Shown here in pieces: positions 54,915-63,552 of a stretch of DNA of 64,000 nt (positions within the stretch are counted from its first letter, which is position 1; every line of letters begins with the position of its first letter). A model generated the notes under the pieces. The model made no database searches. It was not told the DNA's origin and saw nothing but the letters and a program-made list of their open reading frames with translations. The DNA is taken from NCBI GenBank assembly GCA_021775095.1, contig JAJFII010000067.1, positions 1-64,000 on the forward strand. The letters run 5' to 3'. A program made the translations under genes and the position numbers. Source of the DNA: Rhodospirillales bacterium (GTDB lineage: Bacteria; Pseudomonadota; Alphaproteobacteria; Rhodospirillales; Casp-alpha2).

Positions 54915-56216
54915 ATGCAGGTCGATCTTAATTATGCGAAGGGCCGTTTAACTCTGAATTTGGACGAGGCCTACGATGTTACGGTGGTCGGTAAAAGACC
55001 GATGCCGGTTTTGTCCGATCCCCATTTGGCGATCACTGACGCCATTAACCATCCGATCGGCGCTGGCCCGACATTGGACGACATGGCCGGACCTGGAAAA
55101 ACCGCCTGCATTCTGATTTGCGACATTACCCGACCGGTCCCCAATGGATTGTTCCTGCCAATTCTGATCCGCCGATTGATGGATCTGGGTGTGGGTGCCG
55201 ATGATATCACGGTGCTTGTCGCCACCGGTCTGCACCGCCCCAACGAAGGCCAGGAACTGGTCGAGTTGGTGGGCAGTGACTGGGTTATGGACACGGTTCG
55301 TGTGGAAAATCATTTTGCCCGCGATGACGCGGCCCATACGGATTTGGGTAAAACCGAAACCCGGGGAACCAGTGTGCGTATTGACAGCCGGTTTGTCGAC
55401 GCCGATATCCGCATTGCCACGGGACTAGTGGAGCCGCACTTCATGGCGGGTTACTCGGGCGGCCGCAAGGTCATTGCCCCCGGGGTCGCCCACGCGGAGA
55501 CGATCACCACCTTTCACAATGCGGCGTTTATGGAAAACCCCAACGCCATCAATTGTAACCTGGCCGGCAACCCGTTGCATGAAGAACAGTTGCAAATTGT
55601 TAAAAAAGTCGGCGGCGCCCTAGCCCTCAATACGGTGATAGATGAGGAGCGCCGGTTGTCCTACGTGACCTTTGGTGAAATCGTTGAAAGCCATGCTCAG
55701 GCGGTGGCGTTTGTTAAAAGATATACCGAGGTGACGGTGCCGCGCCTGTTTAAAACCGTGGTCACCAGTGCCGCCGGATATCCGCTCGATAAAACCTATT
55801 ATCAGACGGTCAAAGGCATGGTCGGGGCGATGGATATCCTGGAGCCGGGCGGCAATTTGATTATCGCCTCGGCCTGCGAGGAGGGCATCGGATCCGAAGA
55901 ATTTGCCGCAGCACAAAAACGTCTTGTGGCTCTCGGACCGGACGGGTTTCTACGCAGTATCCAACAAAAATCCCGGGCGGATATCGACGAATGGCAAACC
56001 GAGATGCAGCTCAAACCCATGCGAATCGGCACTATTCACTTGTATACGGATGGTTTGTCGGCGGCCGATCAGGCCCTTACCGGGGTGAATTGTATCGCTT
56101 CCGTTGAACAAACCATTGCGCAAAGTGTTGCCGATATGGGCGACAACGCCATCGCCGTAATTCCGGAAGGCCCCTATGTGATCCCCCGTTATTTGCCGCA
56201 GGCAAAAACCGCTTAA
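54915..56216 (+). CDS. larA: LarA-family nickel-dependent racemase/epimerase
   Basis: 433 aa, the usual LarA length. LarA inverts a 2-hydroxyacid by hydride transfer to a nickel pincer nucleotide bound to a lysine. The main residues are in VLVATGLHRPNEGQELVELV (first histidine), TGLVEPHFMAGYSGGRKVIA (second histidine and the cofactor lysine) and TITTFHNAAFM (third histidine). Many paralogues act on malate, phenyllactate or short hydroxyacids rather than lactate, so substrate is open. An AGGA lies upstream of the ATG. The larCEB genes for the cofactor are about 7 kb away, on the opposite strand. Confidence 0.88.
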   Translation: MQVDLNYAKGRLTLNLDEAYDVTVVGKRPMPVLSDPHLAITDAINHPIGAGPTLDDMAGPGKTACILICDITRPVPNGLFLPILIRRLMDLGVGADDITVLVATGLHRPNEGQELVELVGSDWVMDTVRVENHFARDDAAHTDLGKTETRGTSVRIDSRFVDADIRIATGLVEPHFMAGYSGGRKVIAPGVAHAETITTFHNAAFMENPNAINCNLAGNPLHEEQLQIVKKVGGALALNTVIDEERRLSYVTFGEIVESHAQAVAFVKRYTEVTVPRLFKTVVTSAAGYPLDKTYYQTVKGMVGAMDILEPGGNLIIASACEEGIGSEEFAAAQKRLVALGPDGFLRSIQQKSRADIDEWQTEMQLKPMRIGTIHLYTDGLSAADQALTGVNCIASVEQTIAQSVADMGDNAIAVIPEGPYVIPRYLPQAKTA

Positions 56217-56239
56217 CGGGCCGGCACGTCTTAATGGGA

Positions 56240-56467
56240 TCAGGTCTTTTCAATCAGGAACCGGAAACTGCCGTCGTCCTGATTATCACTGGATAACAAT
56301 TTGTCGCCTGAGGCCCGGCACAGGGCATCGAAATCGCGCGCCGAACCCGGGTCAGAGGTGAAAATTTCCAATGTCTGGCCCACATCCAAATCCTGAATTC
56401 CTTGCCTGGCCTTGATAACCGGGATTGGACAATTTAAACCGCGCGCGTCGATCGATTGCGTAATCAT
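56240..56467 (-). CDS. TusA/SirA-family sulfur carrier protein
   Basis: 75 aa from the ATG at 56467, with GGGGA before it. The single persulfide-forming cysteine lies in DARGLNCPIPVIKARQGI, the defining motif. Such proteins relay sulfane sulfur. It is divergent from a YeeE/TsuA-type permease. TusA-like proteins are standard partners of that permease (TsuB) in thiosulfate uptake, so it probably accepts sulfur from imported thiosulfate. Confidence 0.93.
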   Translation of the reverse strand: MITQSIDARGLNCPIPVIKARQGIQDLDVGQTLEIFTSDPGSARDFDALCRASGDKLLSSDNQDDGSFRFLIEKT

Positions 56468-56509
56468 TAATATCCCCAAGAATAGAATTGTAGTTTTTAT
56501 TAATATACA

Positions 56510-56541
56510 TTCACATTACGTATTATATAATCTTATATACT
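56510..56541 (+). promoter_or_regulatory. Candidate promoter and palindromic operator between tusA-like and tsuA-like genes
   Basis: TATATAA (56524-56530), TC, TTATATA (56533-56539) is a perfect 7-bp-arm palindrome within an AT-rich divergent region. TTCACA (56510-56515) with TATATA (56534-56539) at 18-bp spacing is a likely rightward promoter, so the palindrome covers its -10 box. The ArsR regulator gene 5 kb away is a candidate factor by function only; no copy of this palindrome was found in front of it. Confidence 0.5.
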
Positions 56542-56650
56542 AAAGACCGTGGGAATAAGCAAACCGCGCGTCGACGATTGCGGGTGGTGCAAAAATCAAT
56601 ATGATGCGGCAACCCCGGGGTGGGTGGGTTACGGGAAGGAAAACAATCCA

Positions 56651-57769
56651 ATGGATGAAATTGACGTGAGTTTGGTGGTGCCGTTTTTGGGGGTAGTCCT
56701 CGGTGGCCTGCTGGGGGCGACGGCACAGCGGACGCAGTTTTGTACCATGGGCGCGGTATCGGATGTATATTTTATTGGCGACTGGAATCGTTTTCGGTCC
56801 TGGATGTTGGCCATTGCGGTTGCCATTGTGGGTACGCAATGGCTGCATATGGCCGAAATTGTCGATTTGCGTGACTCCATCTATTTGTCGACAGATCTGG
56901 GCTGGGCCGGTGCCATTATCGGCGGCCTGATGTTTGGTTTTGGCATGACCCTGGGCGGCGGCTGTGGCAACAAAACCCTGGTTCGTTTGGGGGCGGGAAA
57001 TCTCAAATCTTTGGTTGTCGCCCTGGTATTGGCGATCTTCGCTTATATGACCCTGCGCGGATTGATCGGACTTGGACGGGTCGAGCTGGAAACCCTGACG
57101 GTTATTGATTTGGCCGAGCGGGAAATGAAAACACAGGGCATTCCGGATTTTCTGATGCGGGTAGGCCTGGAAGCCGATGTCGCGCGGATCCTGACGGTAG
57201 CGGTTATTGCCGGCGGTTTGTTTGTGTTCTGTTTTAAAAGTTCGTCATTTCGCTCAGCAAAGCTCGACGTTGCTGCGGGTTTGATCGTTGGCAGTTTAAT
57301 CGTCCTGGCCTGGCTGGTAACCGGTTATATTGGATTTGATGAGTTCGAGCCGACCCCGGTCACGTCTTTGAGTTTTGTCGCACCGGTGGCGGAAAGTTTG
57401 CAATATCTGATGACCTTCACCGGAGCAAAAATCAACTTTGGCATTGCCGTCGTCGGCGGTATTATTCTGGGTTCCTTTATGGCGGCCAAAGTGGCTGGTG
57501 AGTTTCGTATCGAATCGTTTGTCAATGCCGCCGACATGCAACGTCACCTCAGCGGCGGCGCGCTGATGGGGGTGGGCGGCGTTTTGGCCCTGGGTTGCAC
57601 CATCGGTCAGGGCGTCAGCGGCATGTCGACATTGGCTTTGGGCTCTTTGATTGCCCTGCTTTCGATTATCGCTGGCGGCGTGTTTGGCATGAAATATCTT
57701 GAAGAGGGCAGTTTTAAAGCCGTCTGTATGGATCTGTTTAAAGGCGCTAAGTCGCTTACCAAAGTTTGA
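56651..57769 (+). CDS. YeeE/YedE-family thiosulfate permease (TsuA-like)
   Basis: 372 aa from the ATG at 56651, with GGAAGGA about 10 nt upstream. It has about ten membrane helices. The conserved cysteines along the thiosulfate pore lie in RTQFCTMGAVSDVYF, GMTLGGGCGNKTLVRLGAGN and LGCTIGQGVSGM. TsuA moves thiosulfate through transient S-S-H contacts on these cysteines. Divergent from the TusA-like gene; its last 14 bp overlap the convergent SoxW-like gene. Selenium transport (YedE in selenium loci) is an alternative, of interest because mnmH is also in the window. Confidence 0.9.
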   Translation: MDEIDVSLVVPFLGVVLGGLLGATAQRTQFCTMGAVSDVYFIGDWNRFRSWMLAIAVAIVGTQWLHMAEIVDLRDSIYLSTDLGWAGAIIGGLMFGFGMTLGGGCGNKTLVRLGAGNLKSLVVALVLAIFAYMTLRGLIGLGRVELETLTVIDLAEREMKTQGIPDFLMRVGLEADVARILTVAVIAGGLFVFCFKSSSFRSAKLDVAAGLIVGSLIVLAWLVTGYIGFDEFEPTPVTSLSFVAPVAESLQYLMTFTGAKINFGIAVVGGIILGSFMAAKVAGEFRIESFVNAADMQRHLSGGALMGVGGVLALGCTIGQGVSGMSTLALGSLIALLSIIAGGVFGMKYLEEGSFKAVCMDLFKGAKSLTKV

Positions 57770-58385
57770 CCTCTTTGCCCTGGGCGCGCAGTTCGTCGGA
57801 GCGGACCTGCAACCAGCGCTGGAAGTTGGGTTCGGTCCGATAACCACCGGACTGCACATAAACAAACGAATTGAGAAAATGAAATGGTTTCCAGTATCCC
57901 AATAGGCGCCAGACCTCCAGATCCTGGCCGGGGATTTTATTATCGGCGGCAACGGTCCTTGGCAAAAACTGCATGGTCGGGGTAAATTGAACCCGGTATT
58001 TTCGCGCCAGTTTTTTCTCCGTCGTCACTTCGCCGTCCACATCGGTCACCTCGCGGTCGCCCCACAGGTTCAATTGTACCACGTTAAAATGGGTTTTGAT
58101 ATAATCGACGATTTCCGGGATCCTTAAATTTACCTGATGGGTTTCTTTACAGTAGGGGCACCCCCGCTGTTCCCACAAAATGACCAGGCCTTTGCCGTCG
58201 CTTGCGGATTCCGCAATATCGTCGCGCAAATCGAGAAAGGAATCGAGAAACCACGGTTGGCTGTAGATACCGTCATCATTCAGTTCGGCGGCGGGCAACT
58301 GTTGTTCCGTTGCCTGGGCAGCAGAGGGAACGGTTAAAACCGCCATAAGGCCGGCAACCAGGGCCGATAGCAGTAAATCTTTCAT
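57756..58385 (-). CDS. Periplasmic SoxW-like thioredoxin
   Basis: 209 aa with a signal peptide (LLLSALVAGLMAVLTVPSAA, cut near AQA). The thioredoxin active site is WEQRGCPYCKETH, a CPYC pair, and the cis-proline is in VQFTPTMQFLPR. This matches the thioredoxin-like SoxW family, which keeps sulfur-oxidation or cytochrome proteins reduced in the periplasm. It converges on the TsuA-like gene with a 14-bp overlap. No sox structural genes are in the window. Confidence 0.88.
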   Translation of the reverse strand: MKDLLLSALVAGLMAVLTVPSAAQATEQQLPAAELNDDGIYSQPWFLDSFLDLRDDIAESASDGKGLVILWEQRGCPYCKETHQVNLRIPEIVDYIKTHFNVVQLNLWGDREVTDVDGEVTTEKKLARKYRVQFTPTMQFLPRTVAADNKIPGQDLEVWRLLGYWKPFHFLNSFVYVQSGGYRTEPNFQRWLQVRSDELRAQGKEVKLW

Positions 58386-58589
58386 GACAGGCTCCTTAAA
58401 AAGGGAACGGTTGGCTTATTTTCACAGATTTTGCACAAGAATCCAAATTAGTCCCGTAATAATCGGTTAAACGGGTTTGGGGGATTTCAGCGACCGAGGC
58501 AATTGGTCGGCGGATCCGATTTCGCATTTGCTTATGATAACCGGTTTTACGGCGGGTTCGGTCGGGCTTTCCCGGTTTGCCCGTTGGCC

Positions 58590-59576
58590 CTACAGAGCTC
58601 GGTCGCGGGTTTGCCATAGGGCGCGGGCCCGTTGGTTGGCGTCGTCGATGGATGAGGTTTTACCCAACAGTTTTAGCGCGATGGCCAAAGTGCCGATGAC
58701 GGCGGCCTCGCCATAGGTGTCCGTCGACGCCCCGGTCCATAGGGCGCGCAGCCGGTTGAGGTCCATATCCGGATCAACCGATTGACGGGGCTCTGGCATG
58801 AGGGCGGGCCAGGCTTCGGTTTGTGTCATACCGTCATGGACCGTCCATACGTCAACGGGTTTTTGCGGGCGTCGCTCGATTTCCCCGCCTTCGCCGCGAA
58901 ATACCGCCAGATGGGGTTGACCGATAAGCTGGCCAGCTTTTTGGTGCACCGCGTTAAATCCTGGGTGAAAGATCCCCTGCAGAACGTATTTTGCCGCCAA
59001 TGGATTGAGCATACGGGCCAGGGTATGAACCGGTGATCTTAATCCGAGAACGGATTTTAGATCGATAAGGGCGGACAGGCGCAGGCTGATATTTGGCAAC
59101 GGCACATAACATAAATTAAAACGGCTCAACTGCCGGGCGGCTTCCGTCAGGCTGTCAGCGATGGGAAGTTCCAGGGATCGCAGGGTTTGTTCGGCGTAAA
59201 TACGACCTGCCGTATGACCCGTTACACCATGCATGAATATTTTGGTGCCGGCCCGGGCCAGGGTCAGGGCCGACAGGATATACCAGGGCAACTGGCGCCG
59301 TTTACCGGCATAACAGGACCAGTCCAGATCAACCACCGGGTGGTCCGGGGGCGGCGCGATCAGACGTTGCGCGGCGCGAACAAATCCGGCAATTTCTTCC
59401 GGCGTTTCCTCCTTGTATCTGAGGACCATCAGGAAAGCACCGATTTGTTCCGGCAAAACGATGTCTGTAAGGATCATCGTCATCGCCGCATCGGCTTCGT
59501 CCATGGTCAATGGGCGGGTGTTTGATTTGCCGCGGGCCAGGATGCGAATATAGGGGGCGAAGGGATGCTCTTGCAT
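58590..59576 (-). CDS. TrpD2-like glycosyl transferase family 3 protein
   Basis: 328 aa from the ATG at 59576; the frame is open to 59624 and no ribosome site decides. It resembles anthranilate phosphoribosyltransferase in fold: LTMDEADAAMTMILTDIVLP, EQIGAFLMVLRYKEETPEEI and the central glycine-rich VVDLDWSCYAGKRRQLPWYI, IFMHGVTGHTAGRI. The PRPP-binding residues of TrpD are altered, as in YbiB, which binds nucleic acid and is LexA-controlled in E. coli. The gene is often found next to cysG in alphaproteobacteria, and here the two are divergent, 162 bp apart. Confidence 0.87.
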   Translation of the reverse strand: MQEHPFAPYIRILARGKSNTRPLTMDEADAAMTMILTDIVLPEQIGAFLMVLRYKEETPEEIAGFVRAAQRLIAPPPDHPVVDLDWSCYAGKRRQLPWYILSALTLARAGTKIFMHGVTGHTAGRIYAEQTLRSLELPIADSLTEAARQLSRFNLCYVPLPNISLRLSALIDLKSVLGLRSPVHTLARMLNPLAAKYVLQGIFHPGFNAVHQKAGQLIGQPHLAVFRGEGGEIERRPQKPVDVWTVHDGMTQTEAWPALMPEPRQSVDPDMDLNRLRALWTGASTDTYGEAAVIGTLAIALKLLGKTSSIDDANQRARALWQTRDRAL

Positions 59577-59738
59577 GGCTTTGAATTTTGCTCGTTTAAC
59601 CGCCTCGGGTGGGGTAAATATCACATGATGGTGGTGCTGTTCGCCAGCGATTTCTGCAAGCTCCCTTGACCCACCGTAATTCCTGTTTATGTCACAGGTA
59701 TCCCGAACGCCGGGCCCTGCTAACGAAAAGAAACATCA

Positions 59739-61145
59739 ATGAAACATCTCCCGGCTTTTATCGATTTGAAGGACCGCTCCGTTTTGGTTGTCGGCGGCCA
59801 GGCCATGGCCTGTCGACGCACCGCCATGGCCCAGCGCGCCGGTGCCCGGGTGACCGTTGTCGCGCCTCAGTTATCGCCAGATTTCGGCAATCTCAGGACG
59901 CCGTTTGTCCACCAGGCGCGGACCTTCGAGGCGGCGGATCTGGCCGGCGTTGTCCTGGTTTTTGTGGCGTGCGAAGAGGACCCGGATTACGAATCCCGGG
60001 TCGCCAAAAGGGCCGGCGGCCAGGATGTCCTGGTCAATGTTGCCGACCGTGCGGACATTTCAACCTTTATCATGCCGTCGATTGTTGACCGTTCGCCCAT
60101 TGTCGTGGCCATTTCCAGTGGCGGCGAAGCGCCGATCCTGGCGCGGATGTTGCGGGCCCGATTGGAAAGCCTGGTGCCGGCGGCACTTGGTAAACTGGCG
60201 ACCTTTGCCGGCACTTACCGGGACCGGGTTAAAGAGGTGATCCCCGATGTGCAAAGGCGCCGTCGGTTTTGGGAACGGATGGCGGGCGGTGCCGTCGCAG
60301 AGAGCATTTACAGTGAACAACCAGACACCGCCAAATCGCTAATGGCCGATATGCTCGAGGCGGCAAAATCCGATCGGGAAGCGGCGCCCACGGGCGAAGT
60401 ATATCTGGTCGGCAGCGGGCCAGGCGATCCCGATTTGTTGACCTTTCGGGCGCTCCGCCTGATGCAGCAGGCCGACGTGGTTTTACACGACAGACTGGTA
60501 CCCGAGGAAATTTTGGAATTGGTGCGCCGCGACGCGGACCGCATTTATGTCGGCAAAAAACAAGGCGATCATTCCATGAAACAGGAAGAAATCAGCCGAA
60601 CCCTGGTTAATTTGGCGAAACAGGGCAAACGGGTGCTCCGTCTGAAGGGCGGTGACCCCTTTGTCTTTGGCCGTGGCGGTGAAGAGATCGAAATGTTGGC
60701 GGCCGAAGGCGTGGCGTTCCAGGTCGTACCGGGCATCAGCGCGGCCAATGGTTGTGCGGCCTATGCGGGCATTCCCCTGACCCATCGCGATCACGCCCAG
60801 GCCTGTGTTTTTGTGACTGGCCATGCCAAGGAGGGGGAGCTGGAGTTAAACTGGCAGGCCCTGGTTCAGCCCAAGCAAACGGTTGTGGTTTATATGGGGC
60901 TGATATCACTGTCCCAGGTGATGGCGTCGTTTTTAGCCCATGGTGCCGATCCCAAAACCTTGGTTGCAGTTGTCGATAAGGGAACACGACCGGGGCAACG
61001 GGTTGTCGCCGGCGAAATTGCCACCATTGCGCAAATTGTCCAGGCCGCCGAGCTGACCGGCCCGGCCATTGTGATTATCGGTTCGGTTGTCGGTTTGCGA
61101 GAAAAACTTGAATGGTATGCAAATACCGACCGGCCGGTGAGCTAA
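59739..61145 (+). CDS. cysG: Siroheme synthase CysG
   Basis: 468 aa, full trifunctional length. It methylates uroporphyrinogen III, oxidises precorrin-2 and inserts iron to give siroheme for sulfite or nitrite reductase. The N-terminal NAD domain has SVLVVGGQAMACRRTAMAQR, with a variant of the usual GGG motif, and VNVADRADISTFIMPSIVDR. The C-terminal SUMT half has VYLVGSGPGDPDLLTFRALR, VVLHDRLV, VGKKQGDHSMKQEEI, and RLKGGDPFVFGRGGEE. It lies in the sulfur island beside an ArsR and a TauE/SafE gene. Confidence 0.95.
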   Translation: MKHLPAFIDLKDRSVLVVGGQAMACRRTAMAQRAGARVTVVAPQLSPDFGNLRTPFVHQARTFEAADLAGVVLVFVACEEDPDYESRVAKRAGGQDVLVNVADRADISTFIMPSIVDRSPIVVAISSGGEAPILARMLRARLESLVPAALGKLATFAGTYRDRVKEVIPDVQRRRRFWERMAGGAVAESIYSEQPDTAKSLMADMLEAAKSDREAAPTGEVYLVGSGPGDPDLLTFRALRLMQQADVVLHDRLVPEEILELVRRDADRIYVGKKQGDHSMKQEEISRTLVNLAKQGKRVLRLKGGDPFVFGRGGEEIEMLAAEGVAFQVVPGISAANGCAAYAGIPLTHRDHAQACVFVTGHAKEGELELNWQALVQPKQTVVVYMGLISLSQVMASFLAHGADPKTLVAVVDKGTRPGQRVVAGEIATIAQIVQAAELTGPAIVIIGSVVGLREKLEWYANTDRPVS

Positions 61146-61161
61146 TCCCGCCGGCTTCGCC

Positions 61162-61482
61162 TTAGGCGTCTTCGGTTTGTGCGACCTTGGCTTTGCGCGG
61201 CAGGCATAACAAACGGATTACCCGTTCTGCTTCCTTGCTGGCCAGACTGTAAAAGATTTGTTTGGATTCACGCCGGGTCGAAACGATGCCGTCTGCTCTG
61301 AGGCGGGCCAGTTGCTGTGACAGGGTCGGTTGACGAATGCCCAGAAGTTCCTCTAACTGGCTGACATTGCGTTCGCCGTTGGCCAGAGCGCAAACGATGA
61401 CCAGCCGATTGTCATTGGCCAGCGATTTTAAGAATTTGCTCGCTTTTTTCGGGTCTTCGATTGAAAGTTCTTCCATATCCAC
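61162..61482 (-). CDS. ArsR-family repressor, BigR/SqrR-like with two cysteines
   Basis: 106 aa winged-helix protein. KFLKSLANDNRLVIVCALAN and RQPTLSQQLARLRADGIVST (recognition helix) place it in the BigR/SqrR/YgaV branch. C31 and C93 are its only cysteines, 62 residues apart; SqrR and BigR sense reactive sulfur through a disulfide or tetrasulfide between two cysteines about 66 apart. No metal-site cluster of SmtB/ArsR type is present. It ends close to cysG (convergent) and starts 90 bp from the TauE/SafE gene on the same strand, so control of sulfite or sulfide handling is likely. Confidence 0.88.
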   Translation of the reverse strand: MDMEELSIEDPKKASKFLKSLANDNRLVIVCALANGERNVSQLEELLGIRQPTLSQQLARLRADGIVSTRRESKQIFYSLASKEAERVIRLLCLPRKAKVAQTEDA

Positions 61483-61569
61483 ATCCCAAAAGCTCCAGAT
61501 GACCGGGGTTTACCCCCATCCGCTCAGCTAATCAAGCCCGATCACCGGGCATTTCCCCGTGTAAACCGA

Positions 61570-62334
61570 TCATTCTGCGAGGGCACTATACATCAATCTC
61601 ACAGAAAGCAGGGTAAGAATAACCTTGAGGCCGGTTTTGAAGACCCGTTCGGGTAGGCGATTGAGTAAAGATTTGCCCGCGAGGGTGCCGATAAAACCAC
61701 AGCCAATCAAGCCGATGAGCAGGGGAATATAGGGGCCGAAGGAAAACCCAAGAATGCCAAAGGCGGCGATTTTTACGCCGTGTTGGATGGTCATCAACAG
61801 GGCGTGAGTGGCAACGGTGTTTTGCCGCCGGTCGCAATAGGCGGCGACAAATGGTGCGACCAGGGGCCCGGTTGCACCGACGAACATGGTAACGAACGTG
61901 GCCACCAGGCCGGTCCCGAAGAAGGTCGTTAAGGAAGGTTTATGGGCCTGGAATTTCGGCGCCCAGGTCGCATACAGGATAAAAACCGCCAAAATCGCCT
62001 GCAGGATCGCTGTCGGCAGGGAAACCACAATCTGAGCGCCGAGGGCCGCACCGATCAGGGTTCCCAGTAAAAAAGGCAGCACCACCGGTTTTACAATGTC
62101 GCGCAGCATCAGCGCCACACGGCCCGCATTTGAGCCAATCTGTACCACCGCATGGACCGGAATCAGGACCGTTGGTGGCAGGGTGATGGCCATTACCGCC
62201 AAAACCAGGGTGCCGCCGCCCAAACCCAGGGCGGCGGTAAAAAACGACGCGATCAATGACACACCGCACAACAGCAGAAAATTGCCCATGGTAAGGCCGG
62301 TGCCGTCCAGTATCAGGTGCAAAAGATCGTTCAT
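61570..62334 (-). CDS. TauE/SafE-family anion exporter
   Basis: 254 aa, about eight membrane helices in two repeats. The first repeat starts with SLIASFFTAALGLGGGTLVL and the second with FVGATGPLVAPFVAAYCDRR, both family landmarks. Members export sulfite (TauE), sulfoacetate (SafE) or related anions. The next ArsR gene is on the same strand downstream, so the two may be one unit. The sauS-type operon 48 kb to the left makes sulfite or sulfoacetate export an attractive but unproved role. Confidence 0.9.
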   Translation of the reverse strand: MNDLLHLILDGTGLTMGNFLLLCGVSLIASFFTAALGLGGGTLVLAVMAITLPPTVLIPVHAVVQIGSNAGRVALMLRDIVKPVVLPFLLGTLIGAALGAQIVVSLPTAILQAILAVFILYATWAPKFQAHKPSLTTFFGTGLVATFVTMFVGATGPLVAPFVAAYCDRRQNTVATHALLMTIQHGVKIAAFGILGFSFGPYIPLLIGLIGCGFIGTLAGKSLLNRLPERVFKTGLKVILTLLSVRLMYSALAE

Positions 62335-62343
62335 CGACGGCGG

Positions 62344-63552
62344 TTATTCAATGATCTTGGTTTCAACGGCAGTCTTGCGAATGCGATCCCAATCGTATTG
62401 CACAGCCAATCCGACAGATGAGCTGACCGGAACATAACCGTTGGCGTCGATACAATCCAGCTGGTCCGAATAGCCGTCGCCATAGATCGGTAAGGACCAG
62501 GCGTTGGCGCATTTCGGATGAACCAGGTTTACTTCGTAAAAATTGGCATTGCGACAGGCGGCCATCAGTTGGCGCATGGCCGGGCCGCAGGAATGCACCT
62601 CGCAATCCATGCCCAGGCCTTCTGCGGCAACGGCGACCTTATGACATCCGGTGATGCCACCATCGTAATCGGGATCCGCCCGGGCGAAGTCGGTGGCACC
62701 GGCGACCAGCATGTCGGTTGTGGATTCCAGGTTTCGCACGTGTTCACTGACCAGCAAGGGCGTTTTGATGTTCTTTTTGAGCATTTGATGACCATGGATG
62801 GAGACCCCGCCGTCGGCGTAGGGATCCTCCAGCCAATAAAGCCCATGGTCATCGCAGACCCGGCCAATTTGTATGGCATCGGCCAGGGTCGACAAATGGC
62901 AGGCGGCGTCATACATGATAATCATCCGGTCGCCGACCCGTTCGCATACGGCACGGATCATCGCCGCTTCTTCGTCCACATGGCCTTCATTCCAGCCGTG
63001 CATTTTGTAGGCCTTGTAACCCATTTCCAGACATTGTTCGGCAAAATCCGCGTAGGCTTCGGGCGACGATAGGCCGTCCAGACGATCCCCCATAAGGGTA
63101 CTGGCATAGGCCGGCAGGCGGTCGCGGTAACCCCCCAGCATTTCGCAGACGCTTACACCCTGATGTTTGCCGGCCAGATCCCAGAGCGCGATATCGATGG
63201 CACCGATGCCAACTTCGCCAATGTGTTTGGTCAGTTTACGCATGGTCCGGTAATGTTTTTCCCGTTGCAGGGCGGGTTTGCCAATGAGGCTGTAGGACAG
63301 GGCTTCTGAGGCTGTCATGATGACGTTGGCGCGCCCGCGCGGCGGTACGTATTCACCGACGACGCCGCTGTCGGCCAAAATTCGAACGGCAAATCGCAGG
63401 TGAGTGCCCGTACGACCCGGCTGATAGGACAGACCAAAACCGGCACGGTCGGTAACCATATCCTGCAATTCGATCTCGAAGGCGGTTAATTCAATTCTTT
63501 CAATGACGGGTGAGTTCGGCATCGGGTTGCTTTCGTGTTTTATGGCCGGCAT
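62344..63552 (-). CDS. Enolase-superfamily enzyme (mandelate racemase/muconate lactonizing type), second of two
   Basis: 402 aa. The ATG at 63552 overlaps the regulator stop (TGATG); an internal ATG at 63522 is an alternative. The barrel shows YKAYKMHGWNEGHVD with the base lysine, IMYDAACHLS, YWLEDPYAD and LVSEHVRN as metal ligands, ARADPDYDGGITG, and the catalytic histidine in CEVHSCGPAM. This set fits an acid-sugar dehydratase such as those for galactarate, gluconate or tartrate. Coupled to a GntR/FCD regulator, so it is the first metabolic gene of a regulated catabolic unit continuing outside or ending here. Confidence 0.88.
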   Translation of the reverse strand: MPAIKHESNPMPNSPVIERIELTAFEIELQDMVTDRAGFGLSYQPGRTGTHLRFAVRILADSGVVGEYVPPRGRANVIMTASEALSYSLIGKPALQREKHYRTMRKLTKHIGEVGIGAIDIALWDLAGKHQGVSVCEMLGGYRDRLPAYASTLMGDRLDGLSSPEAYADFAEQCLEMGYKAYKMHGWNEGHVDEEAAMIRAVCERVGDRMIIMYDAACHLSTLADAIQIGRVCDDHGLYWLEDPYADGGVSIHGHQMLKKNIKTPLLVSEHVRNLESTTDMLVAGATDFARADPDYDGGITGCHKVAVAAEGLGMDCEVHSCGPAMRQLMAACRNANFYEVNLVHPKCANAWSLPIYGDGYSDQLDCIDANGYVPVSSSVGLAVQYDWDRIRKTAVETKIIE

